From positions 62,001 to 126,000 of the forward strand of contig NZ_JAKSYI010000112.1 of the NCBI RefSeq assembly GCF_022829285.1: 64,000 nucleotides of DNA, in the 5' to 3' direction. How positions within the stretch are numbered: position 1 is the first letter of the stretch; each line of letters opens with the position of its first letter. Positions 35,198 through 44,977 of the stretch are shown in pieces. The position numbers were made by a program, and so were the translations under genes. This stretch comes from Methylobacterium sp. J-078. GTDB taxonomy: Bacteria; Pseudomonadota; Alphaproteobacteria; Rhizobiales; Beijerinckiaceae. The notes below the pieces were generated by a model that saw nothing but the letters and a program-made list of their open reading frames with translations, was not told the DNA's origin and searched no databases.

Positions 35198-37012
35198 TCA
35201 GGCTTCCTCATCCTTGTGGGGGCGCAGTTCGGGCGTGACCTGGTCGATCTCGGTCTCGATGGGCGCCGAGCGGCTCTCGACCCGGGTGCTGTCGACGAAG
35301 ATGCGGGCTTCGCCCTCCTTCAGGCCGAGGCTGCGCAGGGCATAGAGGGTCATGCCGAACGCGAGTTCGCGCTCGGCCATGAGCACGAGGCCGACGCCCT
35401 GCTCCTCGAAATGCCGCCGCTCGCCGTCGTTGTGCGTGCGGATCAGGGTGTCGATGCCCGGACGGAGCTCGCGCGCGAGTTCGACGATGCGCCGCGTCGT
35501 GTGGGGCTCCGGCGTCGCGACCACGATCAGCCGGGCCTGCGCGATATCGGCGGCCTGAAGGATGCCGGGGGCCGTAGCGTCGCCGAACACCGCCTCGATG
35601 CCCTCCTGGCGCAGATCCAGCACCCGGCGCCGGTCGCGGTCGAGGACGATGTAGGGCAGGTCCCAGGCCTTGAGGGCCTTGCCGATGGTGCTGCCGACCC
35701 GGCCGTAGCCGATGAGGATCGCGTGGCCGCGATGGGGCGGGTTCTCGGTGGTGACCGCCAGCGCCGCGGCCCCCTTGCGCTCGAAGCGGGCGGCGAGGTG
35801 GGGCCGCTCGGCGACCTTGCGCCCGACCCAGTCGGTGAGCGCGAAGAACAGGGGGTTGAGGGTGATGGAGAGGATGGCGCCGCCGAGGATGAGGTCGCGC
35901 CCCTCCTCGGGCAGCAGCTTCAGGGACAGGCCGAGGCTGACGAGGATGAACGAGAACTCGCCGATCTGGGCGAGGCTCGCCGCGATGGTGAGCGCAGTGC
36001 CCAGCGGATGCCGGAAGGCGAGCACGATCGCCACCGCCGCCAGGGACTTGCCGATGAGGATGACGCCCAGCACCGCCAGCACCGAGAGCGGCTCGCGGAT
36101 CAGGATGCCGGGGTCGAACAGCATGCCGACGGAGACGAAGAAGAGCACCGCGAAGGCGTCCTGCAGGGGCAGGGAATCGGCCGCCGCCTGATGGCTGAGG
36201 TCGGATTCGGCCAGCACCATGCCGGCGAAGAACGCGCCGAGCGCGAAGGAGACGCCGAAGAGTTCCGCCGAGCCGAAGGCGATGCCCAGCGCCAGCGCCA
36301 GCACCGCCAGGGTGAAGAGCTCCCGCGAGCCCGTGCGCGCCGCCTGATCGAGGAGCCAGGGCACGAACCGGCGCCCGCCCACCAGCATCACGGCGGCGAA
36401 GATGCCGACCTTGGCCAGCGTCAGGCCGAGGGTGAGCCAGATGTTGCCGTCCCCGGCATGGTGCGCGGCGCCCGCGCCGTCGCCGCCGAGGGAGGGAGCC
36501 AGCGCCGGCAGCAGCACCAGGGCCAGCACCATCGCCAGATCCTCGACGATGAGCCAGCCCACCGCGATGCGGCCCTTGTCGCTGTCGAGGAGCCGGCGCT
36601 CCTCCAGGGCCCGCAGCAGCACCACGGTGCTGGCCACCGACAGGGCGAGGCCGAAAACGAGGCCCGCCCCGAGGCCCCAGCCCCAGATCAGCGCCAGGGC
36701 GCCACCCATGGCGGTGGCCGCCACGATCTGCACGATGGCGCCGGGCAGCGCGATGGTGCGCACCGCCATCAGGTCCTTGATCGAGAAGTGCAGGCCGACG
36801 CCGAACATCAGCAGGATGACGCCGATCTCGGCGAGCTGGCCCGCGAGCTGGCTGTTGCCGACGAAGCCCGGCGTGTAGGGGCCGACGAGGACGCCCGCGA
36901 GGAGGTAGCCCACGAGGGGCGGCAGGCGCAGGCGCTGCGCCAGCATTCCGCAGACGAAGGCGAGCACGAGGCCGAGGGCGATGATGGCGATCAGCTCTGT
37001 CGCGTGCGGCAC
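35198..37012 (-). CDS. Kef-type monovalent cation:proton antiporter with TrkA-N domain
   Basis: The 604-residue inner-membrane protein has an antiporter domain of about 12 helices (residues 5-385), with family segments LVGYLLAGVLVGPYTPGF and VFGLALSVASTVVLL. A Rossmann TrkA-N domain with HAILIGYGRVGSTIG near 415-435 and an acidic tail follow. CPA2/KefB transporters export K+ against protons, gated by nucleotide or glutathione adducts. GTG 37012 precedes the first helix with GGAGA upstream; the longer frame has no support. It is convergent with udgX, 5 bases apart. Confidence 0.88.
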   Translation of the reverse strand: MPHATELIAIIALGLVLAFVCGMLAQRLRLPPLVGYLLAGVLVGPYTPGFVGNSQLAGQLAEIGVILLMFGVGLHFSIKDLMAVRTIALPGAIVQIVAATAMGGALALIWGWGLGAGLVFGLALSVASTVVLLRALEERRLLDSDKGRIAVGWLIVEDLAMVLALVLLPALAPSLGGDGAGAAHHAGDGNIWLTLGLTLAKVGIFAAVMLVGGRRFVPWLLDQAARTGSRELFTLAVLALALGIAFGSAELFGVSFALGAFFAGMVLAESDLSHQAAADSLPLQDAFAVLFFVSVGMLFDPGILIREPLSVLAVLGVILIGKSLAAVAIVLAFRHPLGTALTIAASLAQIGEFSFILVSLGLSLKLLPEEGRDLILGGAILSITLNPLFFALTDWVGRKVAERPHLAARFERKGAAALAVTTENPPHRGHAILIGYGRVGSTIGKALKAWDLPYIVLDRDRRRVLDLRQEGIEAVFGDATAPGILQAADIAQARLIVVATPEPHTTRRIVELARELRPGIDTLIRTHNDGERRHFEEQGVGLVLMAERELAFGMTLYALRSLGLKEGEARIFVDSTRVESRSAPIETEIDQVTPELRPHKDEEA

Positions 37013-37358
37013 GGGTCGGTGGTCTCCGGGTCGAGGGAAAGGGCTCCCAGGGCCGTGCCGCGTGCCGCCCGCGGGAGCAAGCCGCGATCGGCCCTCACGT
37101 CCACGATGCGCCCGAAAATCCGCCCCGCGCGTCGCCTCGGGTGCCGCGACGCACAACGCCGGTCTCCGGTCCGGGGTTTCGCGGAATAAGTTCGCGGGGC
37201 CCGGCGCGGGCCGTCCGCTCGCTTTTCCGTGAGCGGGCAGGAAACACTTTGCCGCCGGGCCTTGTTGCTCAAGCAACGCGTGTTGCGTCGAGACATGCCG
37301 GCGTCACCCGCCGGCATCACCGCGCGATGACGATATCCTGCGGCGGAACGGACGATCG
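37013..37358. other. 346-base divergent intergenic region
   Basis: This lies between the Kef antiporter and the BrkB-like gene. I find no supportable gene. The left part is GC-rich and featureless; the right 100 bases contain two inverted repeats, listed separately, suggesting that control elements for the BrkB-like gene sit here. Confidence 0.5.
37264..37317. repeat. two adjacent inverted repeats upstream of the BrkB-like gene
   Basis: GTTGCT (37264-37269) and AGCAAC (37272-37277) flank a 2-base centre, like an operator half-site pair. ATGCCGGCG (37295-37303) and CGCCGGCAT (37309-37317) form a perfect 9-bp stem with a 5-base loop. Both are 40-95 bases before the ATG at 37359. No T-tract follows the stem. 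Confidence 0.45.
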
Positions 37359-38528
37359 ATGACACCACGAAACGAGCGCTCGACGGGTCCCGACGCCGTC
37401 GAGACCAGGAACGAGACCAGAAATTCGACCCTCTGGACCGTCGCCCTGGCCACCGCGCTCCTCGGCTTGGTCGCGCTCCCGCGCCGGACGGGTCGATCGT
37501 CGCCGGCCCCGGCGATGCCGGGGGACCCGACGCGCCAGCCCTCCCCGTCCCATACCGGGTCCGATGCAAAGCGGGTGGCCGCGAACGAGCCCGAGCGGGG
37601 CCGCGGGGCGCGCAAGCCCTCCGAAATCCCAGCCAAGGGCTGGAAGGACATCGGGCTGCGGGTGTTCCACGACATCTCGGAGAACAACATCGTCTCGGTC
37701 GCCGCCGGGGTGACCTTCTACGTGCTCCTGGCGATCTTCCCCGCCATCGCCGCCCTGGTCTCGTGCTACGGGCTCGTGGCGGACGTCGCCACCATCAACG
37801 ACCAGCTGGCGAGTCTCCAGGGTGTCGTGCCCTCGGGGGCGCTGGAGATCATCGGCGAGCAGGTCAAGCGCATCGCCGCCAAGGGCGACACCACCCTGGG
37901 CCTGACCTTCTTCACCGGCATCGTTCTGTCGGTGTGGAGCGCCAACGGCGGCATGAAGGCGGTCTTCTCCGCCCTCAACATCGTCTACGAGGAGCGCGAG
38001 CGGCGCAGCTTCGTCTGGCTCAACCTGCGCTCGCTGACCTTCACCGCCGGCGCGCTCCTGTTCATCATCCTGGCGCTGATCGGCATCGTCGTGGTGCCGG
38101 CCGCGATCAACATCCTCGGGCTGAGTGCGCACGCCTGGTACATCGCCCTGCTGCGCTGGCCGGTGCTGCTCGTGGCCGTGCTCGGCGGCCTCGCCCTGCT
38201 CTACCGCTACGGCCCGAGCCGCGACGCGCCGCGCTGGCGCTGGGTGACCTGGGGCAGCGCCGTCGCGGCGGTGGGCTGGGTCGCCACCTCGCTGGGCTTC
38301 TCCTGGTACGTTGCCAATTTCGGCAAATACAACGAGACCTACGGCTCGCTGGGCGCCGTGATCGGCTTCATGACCTGGATCTGGATCTCCACCACGATCG
38401 TGCTCCTCGGCGCCGAGATCAACGCCGAGATGGAGCACCAGACCGAGGCCGACACGACGCGCGGACCGGAGCAGCCGCTGGGCACGCGGGACGCGCGGAT
38501 GGCCGATACCGTGGGGGCGGCGACGTGA
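37359..38528 (+). CDS. YihY/BrkB-family inner-membrane protein
   Basis: The 389-residue product has the YihY/BrkB fold of six membrane helices (about residues 105-345) with family marks NNIVSVAAGVTFYVLLAIFPA and FGKYNETYGSLGAVIGFMTW. The N-terminal 90 residues contain one extra hydrophobic stretch and a Pro/Arg/Ser-rich linker, which is longer than usual. The function of the family is not settled; members are often called ribonuclease BN by old error. It lies 42 bases before the MNT/HEPN pair, but their starts look independent. Confidence 0.82.
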   Translation: MTPRNERSTGPDAVETRNETRNSTLWTVALATALLGLVALPRRTGRSSPAPAMPGDPTRQPSPSHTGSDAKRVAANEPERGRGARKPSEIPAKGWKDIGLRVFHDISENNIVSVAAGVTFYVLLAIFPAIAALVSCYGLVADVATINDQLASLQGVVPSGALEIIGEQVKRIAAKGDTTLGLTFFTGIVLSVWSANGGMKAVFSALNIVYEERERRSFVWLNLRSLTFTAGALLFIILALIGIVVVPAAINILGLSAHAWYIALLRWPVLLVAVLGGLALLYRYGPSRDAPRWRWVTWGSAVAAVGWVATSLGFSWYVANFGKYNETYGSLGAVIGFMTWIWISTTIVLLGAEINAEMEHQTEADTTRGPEQPLGTRDARMADTVGAAT

Positions 38529-38570
38529 AAGGTCTTCCGGCCACCGCCCGCGTTGCGGTACACTCTCGCC

Positions 38571-38867
38571 ATGGAACGGGACGCTGCCATCCAGATCCTG
38601 CGGACGCATGAGGATGCGCTGCGCGCGCGCGGCATCCGGCATGCCGCGCTGTTCGGCTCGACGGCGCGGGGCGAAGCGACCAGGGAGAGCGACGTCGACA
38701 TCGTGATCGACCTCGACGAGAGCGTGAAGCTCGACGTCTATGCCTATGTCGGTCTCTGCCACTTCATCGCCGACCTGTTTCCCGTGGCGGTCGATGTGGC
38801 CAATCGCAAGACCCTGAAAGATCGGATCAGGGACAGGATCGAGCGCGATGCGATCCCTGTCTTCTGA
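38571..38867 (+). CDS. mntA: MNT-type nucleotidyltransferase antitoxin
   Basis: The 98-residue product has the minimal nucleotidyltransferase signature GSTARGEATRESDVDI, with G29, S30, D41 and D43 intact. MntA antitoxins transfer AMP groups onto a tyrosine of the partner HEPN toxin and thus silence it. The ATG at 38571 gives the usual length of about 95-100 residues; a TTG six codons earlier is also in frame. Its last 20 bases overlap the HEPN gene, as is normal for such pairs. Confidence 0.85.
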   Translation: MERDAAIQILRTHEDALRARGIRHAALFGSTARGEATRESDVDIVIDLDESVKLDVYAYVGLCHFIADLFPVAVDVANRKTLKDRIRDRIERDAIPVF

Positions 38868-39207
38868 ACGCGCGTATGACGCATGCGAAGACATCATCGC
38901 CAATTCCGAAGCGGCTCTGAGCTTCGTCGCCGGCATGACCTTCGCGGCCTTCGAGGCCGACCAGCTCACCAATTATGCTGTCGTACGCTGCCTTGAAATC
39001 ATCTCGGAGGCGAGCCGGCGTCTCAGCCCAGAGACCAAGTCCCGTCACCCTGCGATCCCCTGGCGCGACATCGCGGAGGCAGGAAATTTCTATCGGCACG
39101 CCTATCATCGGGTGGCGCTGGACATCGTCTGGAAGACCGTCCACGACCATCTGAACCCGATCATCGCGGCCTGCCGCGCCGAACTGAGCCGATCGCCGGC
39201 TCCTTGA
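38848..39207 (+). CDS. hepT: HEPN (DUF86) toxin partner of MntA
   Basis: The 119-residue helical protein belongs to DUF86/HepT. The usual RNase motif R-x4-6-H is replaced by GNFYRH followed by AYH (about residues 86-94), so the arginine before the usual N is absent and the only nearby Arg is directly before the His. The tyrosine in HAY, the AMPylation site in HepT, is kept. This GN-Y-RH variant recurs in rhizobial relatives from memory, so it may be a subfamily rather than a loss. It overlaps mntA by 20 bases. Confidence 0.78.
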   Translation: MRSLSSERAYDACEDIIANSEAALSFVAGMTFAAFEADQLTNYAVVRCLEIISEASRRLSPETKSRHPAIPWRDIAEAGNFYRHAYHRVALDIVWKTVHDHLNPIIAACRAELSRSPAP

Positions 39208-39249
39208 ACGCAGGCGCCTCGATATCCCCTCGCGAGACCGTGCCGCCCG

Positions 39250-42200
39250 ATGACGTCTGACCTCTCCGAAAAGCCCGTCGGCCCCGGCGATCAGATCATC
39301 CTGGTCGACGGCTCGTCGTTCATCTTCCGAGCCTACTTCCAGTCGATCAACCAGGATCAGAAGTACAACACCCGGCCCTCGGACGGATTGCCGACCGGCG
39401 CGGTGCGGCTGTTCTGCACCAAGATCGCCCAGTTCGTGCAGGAGGGGGCGGCGGGCGTGATGCCGACCCATCTGGCCATCGTGTTCGACAAGTCCGAGGG
39501 CTCGTTCCGCAAGGAGCTGTTTCCCGACTACAAGGGCCACCGGCCGGACGCGCCGGACGACCTCAAGCGGCAGATGCCGCTGATGCGCGACGCCGTGCGG
39601 GCCTTCGGGCTGCAGCCGATCGAACTCATCCGCTACGAGGCCGACGACCTCATCGCCACCTATTCGCGCCAGGCCGAGGCGCGGGGCGCGGGCGTCATCA
39701 TCGTCTCCTCCGACAAGGACCTGATGCAGCTCGTCGGGCCCCTGGTGCGGTTCTACGACTTCGAATCCGGCTCCAAGGGCAAGCCCGGCTACCGCCCCGA
39801 GCGCAACCTCGACCGCGAGGCGATCATCGCCAAATGGGAGGGCCTGGCCCCGGAGCAGATCGGCGACGCGCTGGCGCTCATCGGCGACACCTCGGACAAC
39901 GTGCCGGGTGTGCCGGGCATCGGCCTGAAGACCGCGGCCGCACTGATCAAGGAATACGGCAGCCTCGACGCGCTCCTGGAGCGCGCCGCCGAGATCAAGC
40001 AGCCCAAGCGCCGCGAGACCCTGCTCGCCAGCATCGACCAGGCCCGCCTCTCGCGAAAGCTGGTGGCGCTGGAGGAGAACGTGCCGGTTCCGGTGCCGCT
40101 CGACGACCTGCGCCTGCCCAAGCCCGACCCCCAGAAGCTGGTGGGCTTCCTGAAAGCCATGGAGTTCAACACACTGACCCGGCGCATCGCGCAGATGCTC
40201 CACGTCGACCCGGAGGCGGTGCAGCCCGACCCGGCCCTGCTGCCGAACCGCGAGCCTGCGCCCGACGCGCCGTTCTCCCTCGACGCCCCGGTTCTTCCCG
40301 GAGCATTGGGCGATCCCGTGCCGGTCGATCCCGAGACGGCGTCCGGCGCGCCGAGCGGCGAGGTCGACCCCTTCGCCGATCTCGGCCTGCCCGACGCGAC
40401 GCCCAAGCCGCGCGGCCCCTCCGAGCCGACGCCGGCCAACCTCGTGGCGGCGCGGGCGGCGGAATCGGTCAAGCCGTTCGACACCGCCGCCTACGAGACG
40501 ATCGGGTCGGTGGAGCAGCTCGACGCCTGGATCGCGGAAGCGGAAGAAGCCGGGGTGATCGCCGTCGACACCGAGACGGATTCCCTGGACGCCAACAACG
40601 CCAACCTCGTCGGCGTCTCCCTCTGCGTGGCACCGGGGCGCGCCGCCTACATCCCCCTCCGACACGTCGAGCCCGTGAAGGGCGCCGACGGCGACCTGTT
40701 CGGCGATGCCAAGGCAGCGACGGACGCGGTCCAGCCGGCCGCCGGCCAGCTCGACACGAAGGTGGTCATCGAGCGCCTGAAGCCGCTCCTGGAGAATCCG
40801 GGGGTGCTCAAGGTCGGCCAGAACCTGAAATACGACCTCGCGGTGCTGGCGCGCTCCGGCATCCGGGTGGCGCCCTTCGACGACACCATGCTGATCTCCT
40901 ACGTGCTCGATGCCGGCAAGGGCGGGCACGGCATGGACGAGCTCGCCCGCCGCCATCTCGGCCACCAGCCCATCACCTTCTCGGATGTCGCCGGCACCGG
41001 CCGAGCCAAGATCACCTTCGACCGGGTGGCCTTGGACAAGGCCACCGCCTACGCCGCCGAGGATGCCGACGTCACCCTGCGCCTGTGGCGGATGATGAAG
41101 CCGCGCCTCGTGGCCGAACACCGCGTCGCGGTCTACGAGACCCTGGAGCGCCCGCTGGTTCCGGTGATCGCCCGGATGGAAGCCGAGGGCATCCGCGTCG
41201 ACCGCAACATGCTGAGCCGCCTGTCCGGCGACTTCGCGCAGATCCTCGTGCGCCTGGAAGAAGAGATCCAGGAGGATGCGGGCGAAAAATTCCAGGTCTC
41301 CTCCCCGAAGCAGATCGGCGACATCCTGTTCGGCAAGATGGGGCTGCCCGGCGCCAAGAAGACGCCGTCCGGCCAGTGGGCCACCCCCGCGACCCTGCTT
41401 GAGGAGCTGGCGCAAGCTGGCCACCCCCTCCCGAAAAAAATCCTTGAATGGCGCCAGCTCGCCAAGCTGAAATCCACCTACACGGATTCGCTTCAAGCGC
41501 ATGCCGACCGCGAGACCGACCGGGTCCACACCTCGTTCTCGCTCGCCGCCACCACCACCGGCCGGCTCTCCTCCTCAGAGCCGAACCTGCAGAACATCCC
41601 GATCCGCACGGAAGAGGGCCGGCGCATCCGCCGGGCCTTCGTGGCCCAGGAGGGCAATCGCCTGATCTCGGCCGATTACAGCCAGATCGAACTGCGACTG
41701 CTGGCCCACATCGCCGATATCCCGCAGCTGCGCCAGGCCTTCGCGGACGGCATCGACATCCATGCGGCCACCGCGAGCGCGATGTTCGGGGTGCCGCTCG
41801 CCGAGATGACCTCGGACCTGAGGCGCCGCGCCAAGACCATCAATTTCGGCATCATCTACGGCATCTCGGCCTTCGGTCTGGCCGACCGCCTCGGCATCGG
41901 CCGCGAGGAGGCCGGCGCCTTCATCAAGCAGTATTTCGAGCGCTTCCCCGGCATCCGCGCCTATATCGACGACACCCGGCGCCGCTGCCGGGACCTCGGC
42001 TACGTCACCACCCTGTTCGGCCGGGTCTGCCACTATCCCCAGATCCGCTCGAACAACCCCAACGAGCGCGCGAGCGTCGAGCGCCAGGCCATCAACGCGC
42101 CGATCCAGGGCTCGGCCGCCGACATCATCCGCCGGGCGATGATCCGCATGGAGGACGCCTTGAAGGCCGAGCGGCTCAACGTGCGCATGCTGCTGCAGGT

Positions 42201-42360
42201 GCACGACGAACTCGTGTTTGAGGCGCCCGAGGACGAAGTGGACAAGGCCCTGCCGGTGATCACCCGCATCATGGTCGACGCCCCCGCCCCCGCCCTGACC
42301 CTGAAGGTGCCGCTGGTGGTCGAGGCGCGCGCCGCCCTGAATTGGGAGGAGGCGCATTGA
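39250..42360 (+). CDS. polA: DNA polymerase I
   Basis: PolA fills gaps and removes RNA primers. The 1036-residue protein has a 5' nuclease domain (1-300), a Pro-rich linker (about 320-410), and a 3'-5' exonuclease domain with DTE near 439-441, NLKYD and YAAEDAD, all proofreading residues intact. The polymerase domain has motif A DYSQIE near 808, motif [15 protein letters not shown] near 857-870 and motif C HDE near 984. Length exceeds E. coli Pol I by about 110 residues, mainly the linker and tips. Its last 92 bases overlap the convergent acetyltransferase gene. Confidence 0.96.
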   Translation: MTSDLSEKPVGPGDQIILVDGSSFIFRAYFQSINQDQKYNTRPSDGLPTGAVRLFCTKIAQFVQEGAAGVMPTHLAIVFDKSEGSFRKELFPDYKGHRPDAPDDLKRQMPLMRDAVRAFGLQPIELIRYEADDLIATYSRQAEARGAGVIIVSSDKDLMQLVGPLVRFYDFESGSKGKPGYRPERNLDREAIIAKWEGLAPEQIGDALALIGDTSDNVPGVPGIGLKTAAALIKEYGSLDALLERAAEIKQPKRRETLLASIDQARLSRKLVALEENVPVPVPLDDLRLPKPDPQKLVGFLKAMEFNTLTRRIAQMLHVDPEAVQPDPALLPNREPAPDAPFSLDAPVLPGALGDPVPVDPETASGAPSGEVDPFADLGLPDATPKPRGPSEPTPANLVAARAAESVKPFDTAAYETIGSVEQLDAWIAEAEEAGVIAVDTETDSLDANNANLVGVSLCVAPGRAAYIPLRHVEPVKGADGDLFGDAKAATDAVQPAAGQLDTKVVIERLKPLLENPGVLKVGQNLKYDLAVLARSGIRVAPFDDTMLISYVLDAGKGGHGMDELARRHLGHQPITFSDVAGTGRAKITFDRVALDKATAYAAEDADVTLRLWRMMKPRLVAEHRVAVYETLERPLVPVIARMEAEGIRVDRNMLSRLSGDFAQILVRLEEEIQEDAGEKFQVSSPKQIGDILFGKMGLPGAKKTPSGQWATPATLLEELAQAGHPLPKKILEWRQLAKLKSTYTDSLQAHADRETDRVHTSFSLAATTTGRLSSSEPNLQNIPIRTEEGRRIRRAFVAQEGNRLISADYSQIELRLLAHIADIPQLRQAFADGIDIHAATASAMFGVPLAEMTSDLRRRAKTINFGIIYGISAFGLADRLGIGREEAGAFIKQYFERFPGIRAYIDDTRRRCRDLGYVTTLFGRVCHYPQIRSNNPNERASVERQAINAPIQGSAADIIRRAMIRMEDALKAERLNVRMLLQVHDELVFEAPEDEVDKALPVITRIMVDAPAPALTLKVPLVVEARAALNWEEAH

Positions 42361-42961
42361 GCGCCTCGGCCTCCGCCCGATCGAGAAAGGCGGCGATATC
42401 CGTGCCGAGGATCAGGGGCAGGTAGGCGGCGATCCTCGCGTCCGGCCAAGCCCACCAGTTCAGCCGGAGCAACCGTTCGATGGTCGCCGCGTCGAAGCGG
42501 GTGCGGGTCACCTGGGCCGGGTTGCCGGTCACGATGGCGTAGGGCGGCACGTCCCACCGCACGACGGCGCCGGCCCCGACCACCGCGCCGCTGCCGATGG
42601 TGACGCCCGACAGGATGGTGCAGTTCGCCCCGAGCCAGACCTCGTCGCCGATCACCACGTCGCCGCGTGTGTCGTGATCCGGACCCGCCTTCAGGGCTTC
42701 CGCCCACAGCCCGCCGCCGACGATCCCCGCGATGGCCCGGAACGGATAGGTGGTCACGAGGTCGGTGCGGTGGTTGCCGAGCGCGATGGTGACGCTCGGG
42801 CCGATGGAGCAGAAGCGCCCGATGGTCAGGCCGGCGAGACCCGCCTCCAGCACCCGCGGGGCGCCGTAGGTATGCGCCCCGATGGACCAGCCCCAGCGCT
42901 CGATCTCGCGGGCGAGGTGGAAGCGGGTGAGGTCGTCGAAGAGCGGTTGCGGTTCGATCAT
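42269..42961 (-). CDS. hexapeptide (CatB/XAT-type) acyltransferase
   Basis: The 230-residue protein has left-handed beta-helix repeats ([37 protein letters not shown]) and the XAT-type histidine in ALGNHRTD (H64), with YPF following. Xenobiotic acetyltransferases and sugar O-acetyltransferases share this layout; the substrate is not readable. The last 25 residues are a basic Pro/Arg/Gly tail encoded in the overlap with polA, likely added secondarily. ATG 42961 has GGGAGGG six bases upstream. Its 3' end is antiparallel to polA for 92 bases. Confidence 0.8.
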   Translation of the reverse strand: MIEPQPLFDDLTRFHLAREIERWGWSIGAHTYGAPRVLEAGLAGLTIGRFCSIGPSVTIALGNHRTDLVTTYPFRAIAGIVGGGLWAEALKAGPDHDTRGDVVIGDEVWLGANCTILSGVTIGSGAVVGAGAVVRWDVPPYAIVTGNPAQVTRTRFDAATIERLLRLNWWAWPDARIAAYLPLILGTDIAAFLDRAEAEALNAPPPNSGRRAPRPPAAPSGSGRGRGRRP

Positions 42962-43198
42962 GGAGCCCTCCCGGGGCCTCGGGACAAGGCAGGCCGGCGG
43001 ACGTGAGATCCGCTCGTCGCTTCGGGATTGCCGCGCGGAACGGGTCCGCCGTGGAGTCGGCGAGGCGGAATAACACCCCCCGAAACGCAAGGCTCCAATG
43101 CGACGCAGGGTGGAACGCCCCGTCGGACCACGTGTTGCCGCACCGCAAACGATTCACCAGAACGGCGCCGAACGGGCGCCCCGGAAAGAGAACCCGCC

Positions 43199-43915
43199 AT
43201 GACCAAGTCACTCCTCGCCGCCCTCGGCCTGTCGGTCGCCGCCCTCGCCACCCCGGCGCTCGCGCAGGAGCCCCTGTCCTTTCGCGTCGCGCCGCAGTTC
43301 GACGGCAACCAGCCGGCCGTGACCGACACCTCCGACTTCCGCGCCGCCGCCCTGCGCTCGGATGCGGTGAGCATCGAGTCGAGCCGCATCGCCCTGGAGC
43401 GCTCGCGCAACCCGCGTGTCCGCCAGTACGCCCACAATGTCCTCGTGGAGCGCAAGGCCACCACCCAGGCGCTGCTGCCCGAGGGCACCTCGCTGACCGC
43501 CGGCGGCACCGTCGTCTCCGACACCCAGCCCTTCGAGACCCGCCTCGACAACCCGGTCGGCGTGGTGCTCGCCCCGGTGACGATCTCGGCCACGATCGCC
43601 CAGCGCGTCGTCGGCGGCGTCCTCGGCGGCGTCGGCCTCGTGGACAACAGCCCCTCCGAGCCGGGCCGCCGCGTCGCCATCGGCGCCGAGGGTCAGGGCC
43701 GCATCGACCGCCTGAAGTCCGCTCGCGCGGGCCGCGACTTCGACCGGACCTACGTCGACCAGCAGGCCAACTCGGATGCCCGGACGCTGGGCCTCTACGC
43801 CTCCTACGCCCGCAACGGCGACAACGCGCAGGGCCGCGAGTTCGCCAACCAGGCGCTGCCCTACATCGCCGGCGAGCACGCCCACTCGGCCAACCTCGCC
43901 GACCGCATCAACTGA
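43199..43915 (+). CDS. exported DUF4142 protein
   Basis: The 238-residue product has a clean signal peptide (residues 1-22, cleavage after ALA) and a DUF4142 domain of helical ferritin-like type (about 42-235), with FRAAALRSDAVSIESSRIAL and YASYARNGDN matching the family pattern. A glycine-rich insert (about 125-145) could touch a membrane. DUF4142 proteins are periplasmic and of unknown role, often stress-induced. ATG 43199 has GGAAAGAGAA upstream. A strong terminator follows at 43944-43967. Confidence 0.8.
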   Translation: MTKSLLAALGLSVAALATPALAQEPLSFRVAPQFDGNQPAVTDTSDFRAAALRSDAVSIESSRIALERSRNPRVRQYAHNVLVERKATTQALLPEGTSLTAGGTVVSDTQPFETRLDNPVGVVLAPVTISATIAQRVVGGVLGGVGLVDNSPSEPGRRVAIGAEGQGRIDRLKSARAGRDFDRTYVDQQANSDARTLGLYASYARNGDNAQGREFANQALPYIAGEHAHSANLADRIN

Positions 43916-43943
43916 TCTCTGTCTCCTAGACCCGGAACGACGA

Positions 43944-43967
43944 AGGGCCGCCCCGTGGGGCGGCCCT
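43944..43967. terminator. strong stem-loop terminator between DUF4142 gene and gph
   Basis: AGGGCCGCCCC (43944-43954) and GGGGCGGCCCT (43957-43967) form an almost perfect GC stem, followed by CTCTTTC on the plus strand. It lies 29 bases after the DUF4142 stop and 29 bases before the gph stop on the other strand, so it may serve both convergent genes. Confidence 0.75.
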
Positions 43968-43995
43968 CTTTCGTGGCGCGGGGCCGTCCGGCCCG

Positions 43996-44676
43996 TCAGG
44001 CGGCCGGGACCAGGGCGTCCACGGCGGCGGCGAGTTCGTCGAAATGGGCGATGATCCGATCCGGGCCGAGTTCCGTCACCGGCAGGTCGGTGTAGCCGAA
44101 GGGCACGGCCACCACGGGGATGCCGGCGGCCTTGGCGGCGTCGATGTCGGCGCGGGAATCCCCCACCATCACGGCCCGGGCCGGATCGCCGCCGGCGCGC
44201 TCCACCGTCAGGGTGATGTGGCGCGGATCGGGCTTGAAGTACGGAAAGGTCTCGCGCCCGCAGATCGTCGCGAAGCGATCGGCGATGCCGAGCAGCCCGA
44301 GCAGGCGCACCGCCTGCCCCTCGTACTTGTTGGTGCAGACGGCGAGGAGGAAGCCGCGGGCCCGGAGGGCGTCGAGCGCCTCGACCACGCCGGGGAACAG
44401 GTGCGACTGCTCGCAGAGATGGTCGCCGTAATGGGCGATGAAGTCCGAGAACAGCGCGTCCAGGCGCTCGGTCGACAGCGGCTCGCCGGCCGTGGTGAAG
44501 CCGCGCTGGATCAGGGCCTTGGCACCCGCCCCGATCATGTCCCGGGCTTGTTCCAGGGGCAGCGTCTGGAGCCCCTCGCGGCGCAGGATCACGTTCAGGG
44601 TACCGATGAGGTCGCCTGCGGTCTCGGCCAGGGTTCCGTCGAGGTCGAACACGGCGATGGGCGGTCGGGCGGTCAT
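43996..44676 (-). CDS. gph: phosphoglycolate phosphatase (HAD family)
   Basis: This 226-residue HAD hydrolase should turn 2-phosphoglycolate into glycolate, removing a by-product of oxidation repair or photorespiration-like metabolism. Motif I FDLDGTLAET carries D11 and D13, motif II is in VCTNKYEG, motif III has the lysine in YFKPDPRH, and motif IV is GDSRADIDAAK. The size and cap domain fit Gph. It is convergent with the DUF4142 gene and divergent from gcrA. Other small phosphates cannot be excluded as substrates. Confidence 0.85.
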   Translation of the reverse strand: MTARPPIAVFDLDGTLAETAGDLIGTLNVILRREGLQTLPLEQARDMIGAGAKALIQRGFTTAGEPLSTERLDALFSDFIAHYGDHLCEQSHLFPGVVEALDALRARGFLLAVCTNKYEGQAVRLLGLLGIADRFATICGRETFPYFKPDPRHITLTVERAGGDPARAVMVGDSRADIDAAKAAGIPVVAVPFGYTDLPVTELGPDRIIAHFDELAAAVDALVPAA

Positions 44677-44977
44677 GGGGTCTCGCGGTCAGGTCGGGGG
44701 CGGGTTCGCCCGGCTCTAGACCATACCGCCCGATCCGGCGAGGCGTGCCGGCTGCCGCCGGCCGATCCTTTGCCGGTGGACAGGCCCCGCGTCGGCCGCA
44801 CGTGCCGGTCGGGGCACACTTGCCTCCGCGTCACGGCCTCCTGTACGGTTTGCCCGTCGACGGCCGGGGGGTCGGTTCGGCCATCATCCGAAAGTTCCCG
44901 CCGTGTCGGCACGGCGCCCGCGCCCCGAGGGGAGCGGCGACGCGGAACGGTCGGATGCGACGATTTCGGAGGGGGCG
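44677..44977. other. 301-base divergent intergenic region upstream of gcrA
   Basis: It contains no supportable gene. A weak promoter-like pair for gcrA is TTGCCT (44820-44825) and TACGGT (44844-44849) at 18 bases. GTGCC and GGCAC arms near 44802-44817 form a short palindrome. I see no clear CtrA or DnaA box by eye. Confidence 0.4.

Noticed and set aside
34928..37189. 753-codon plus-strand frame opposite the Kef antiporter
   Set aside because: Gln/His/Asp/Glu/Gly-rich shadow translation with no hydrophobic pattern; the minus frame is a clear antiporter.
38827..41529. 900-codon minus-strand frame opposite polA
   Set aside because: Shadow frame without motifs; polA has complete nuclease and polymerase motifs.
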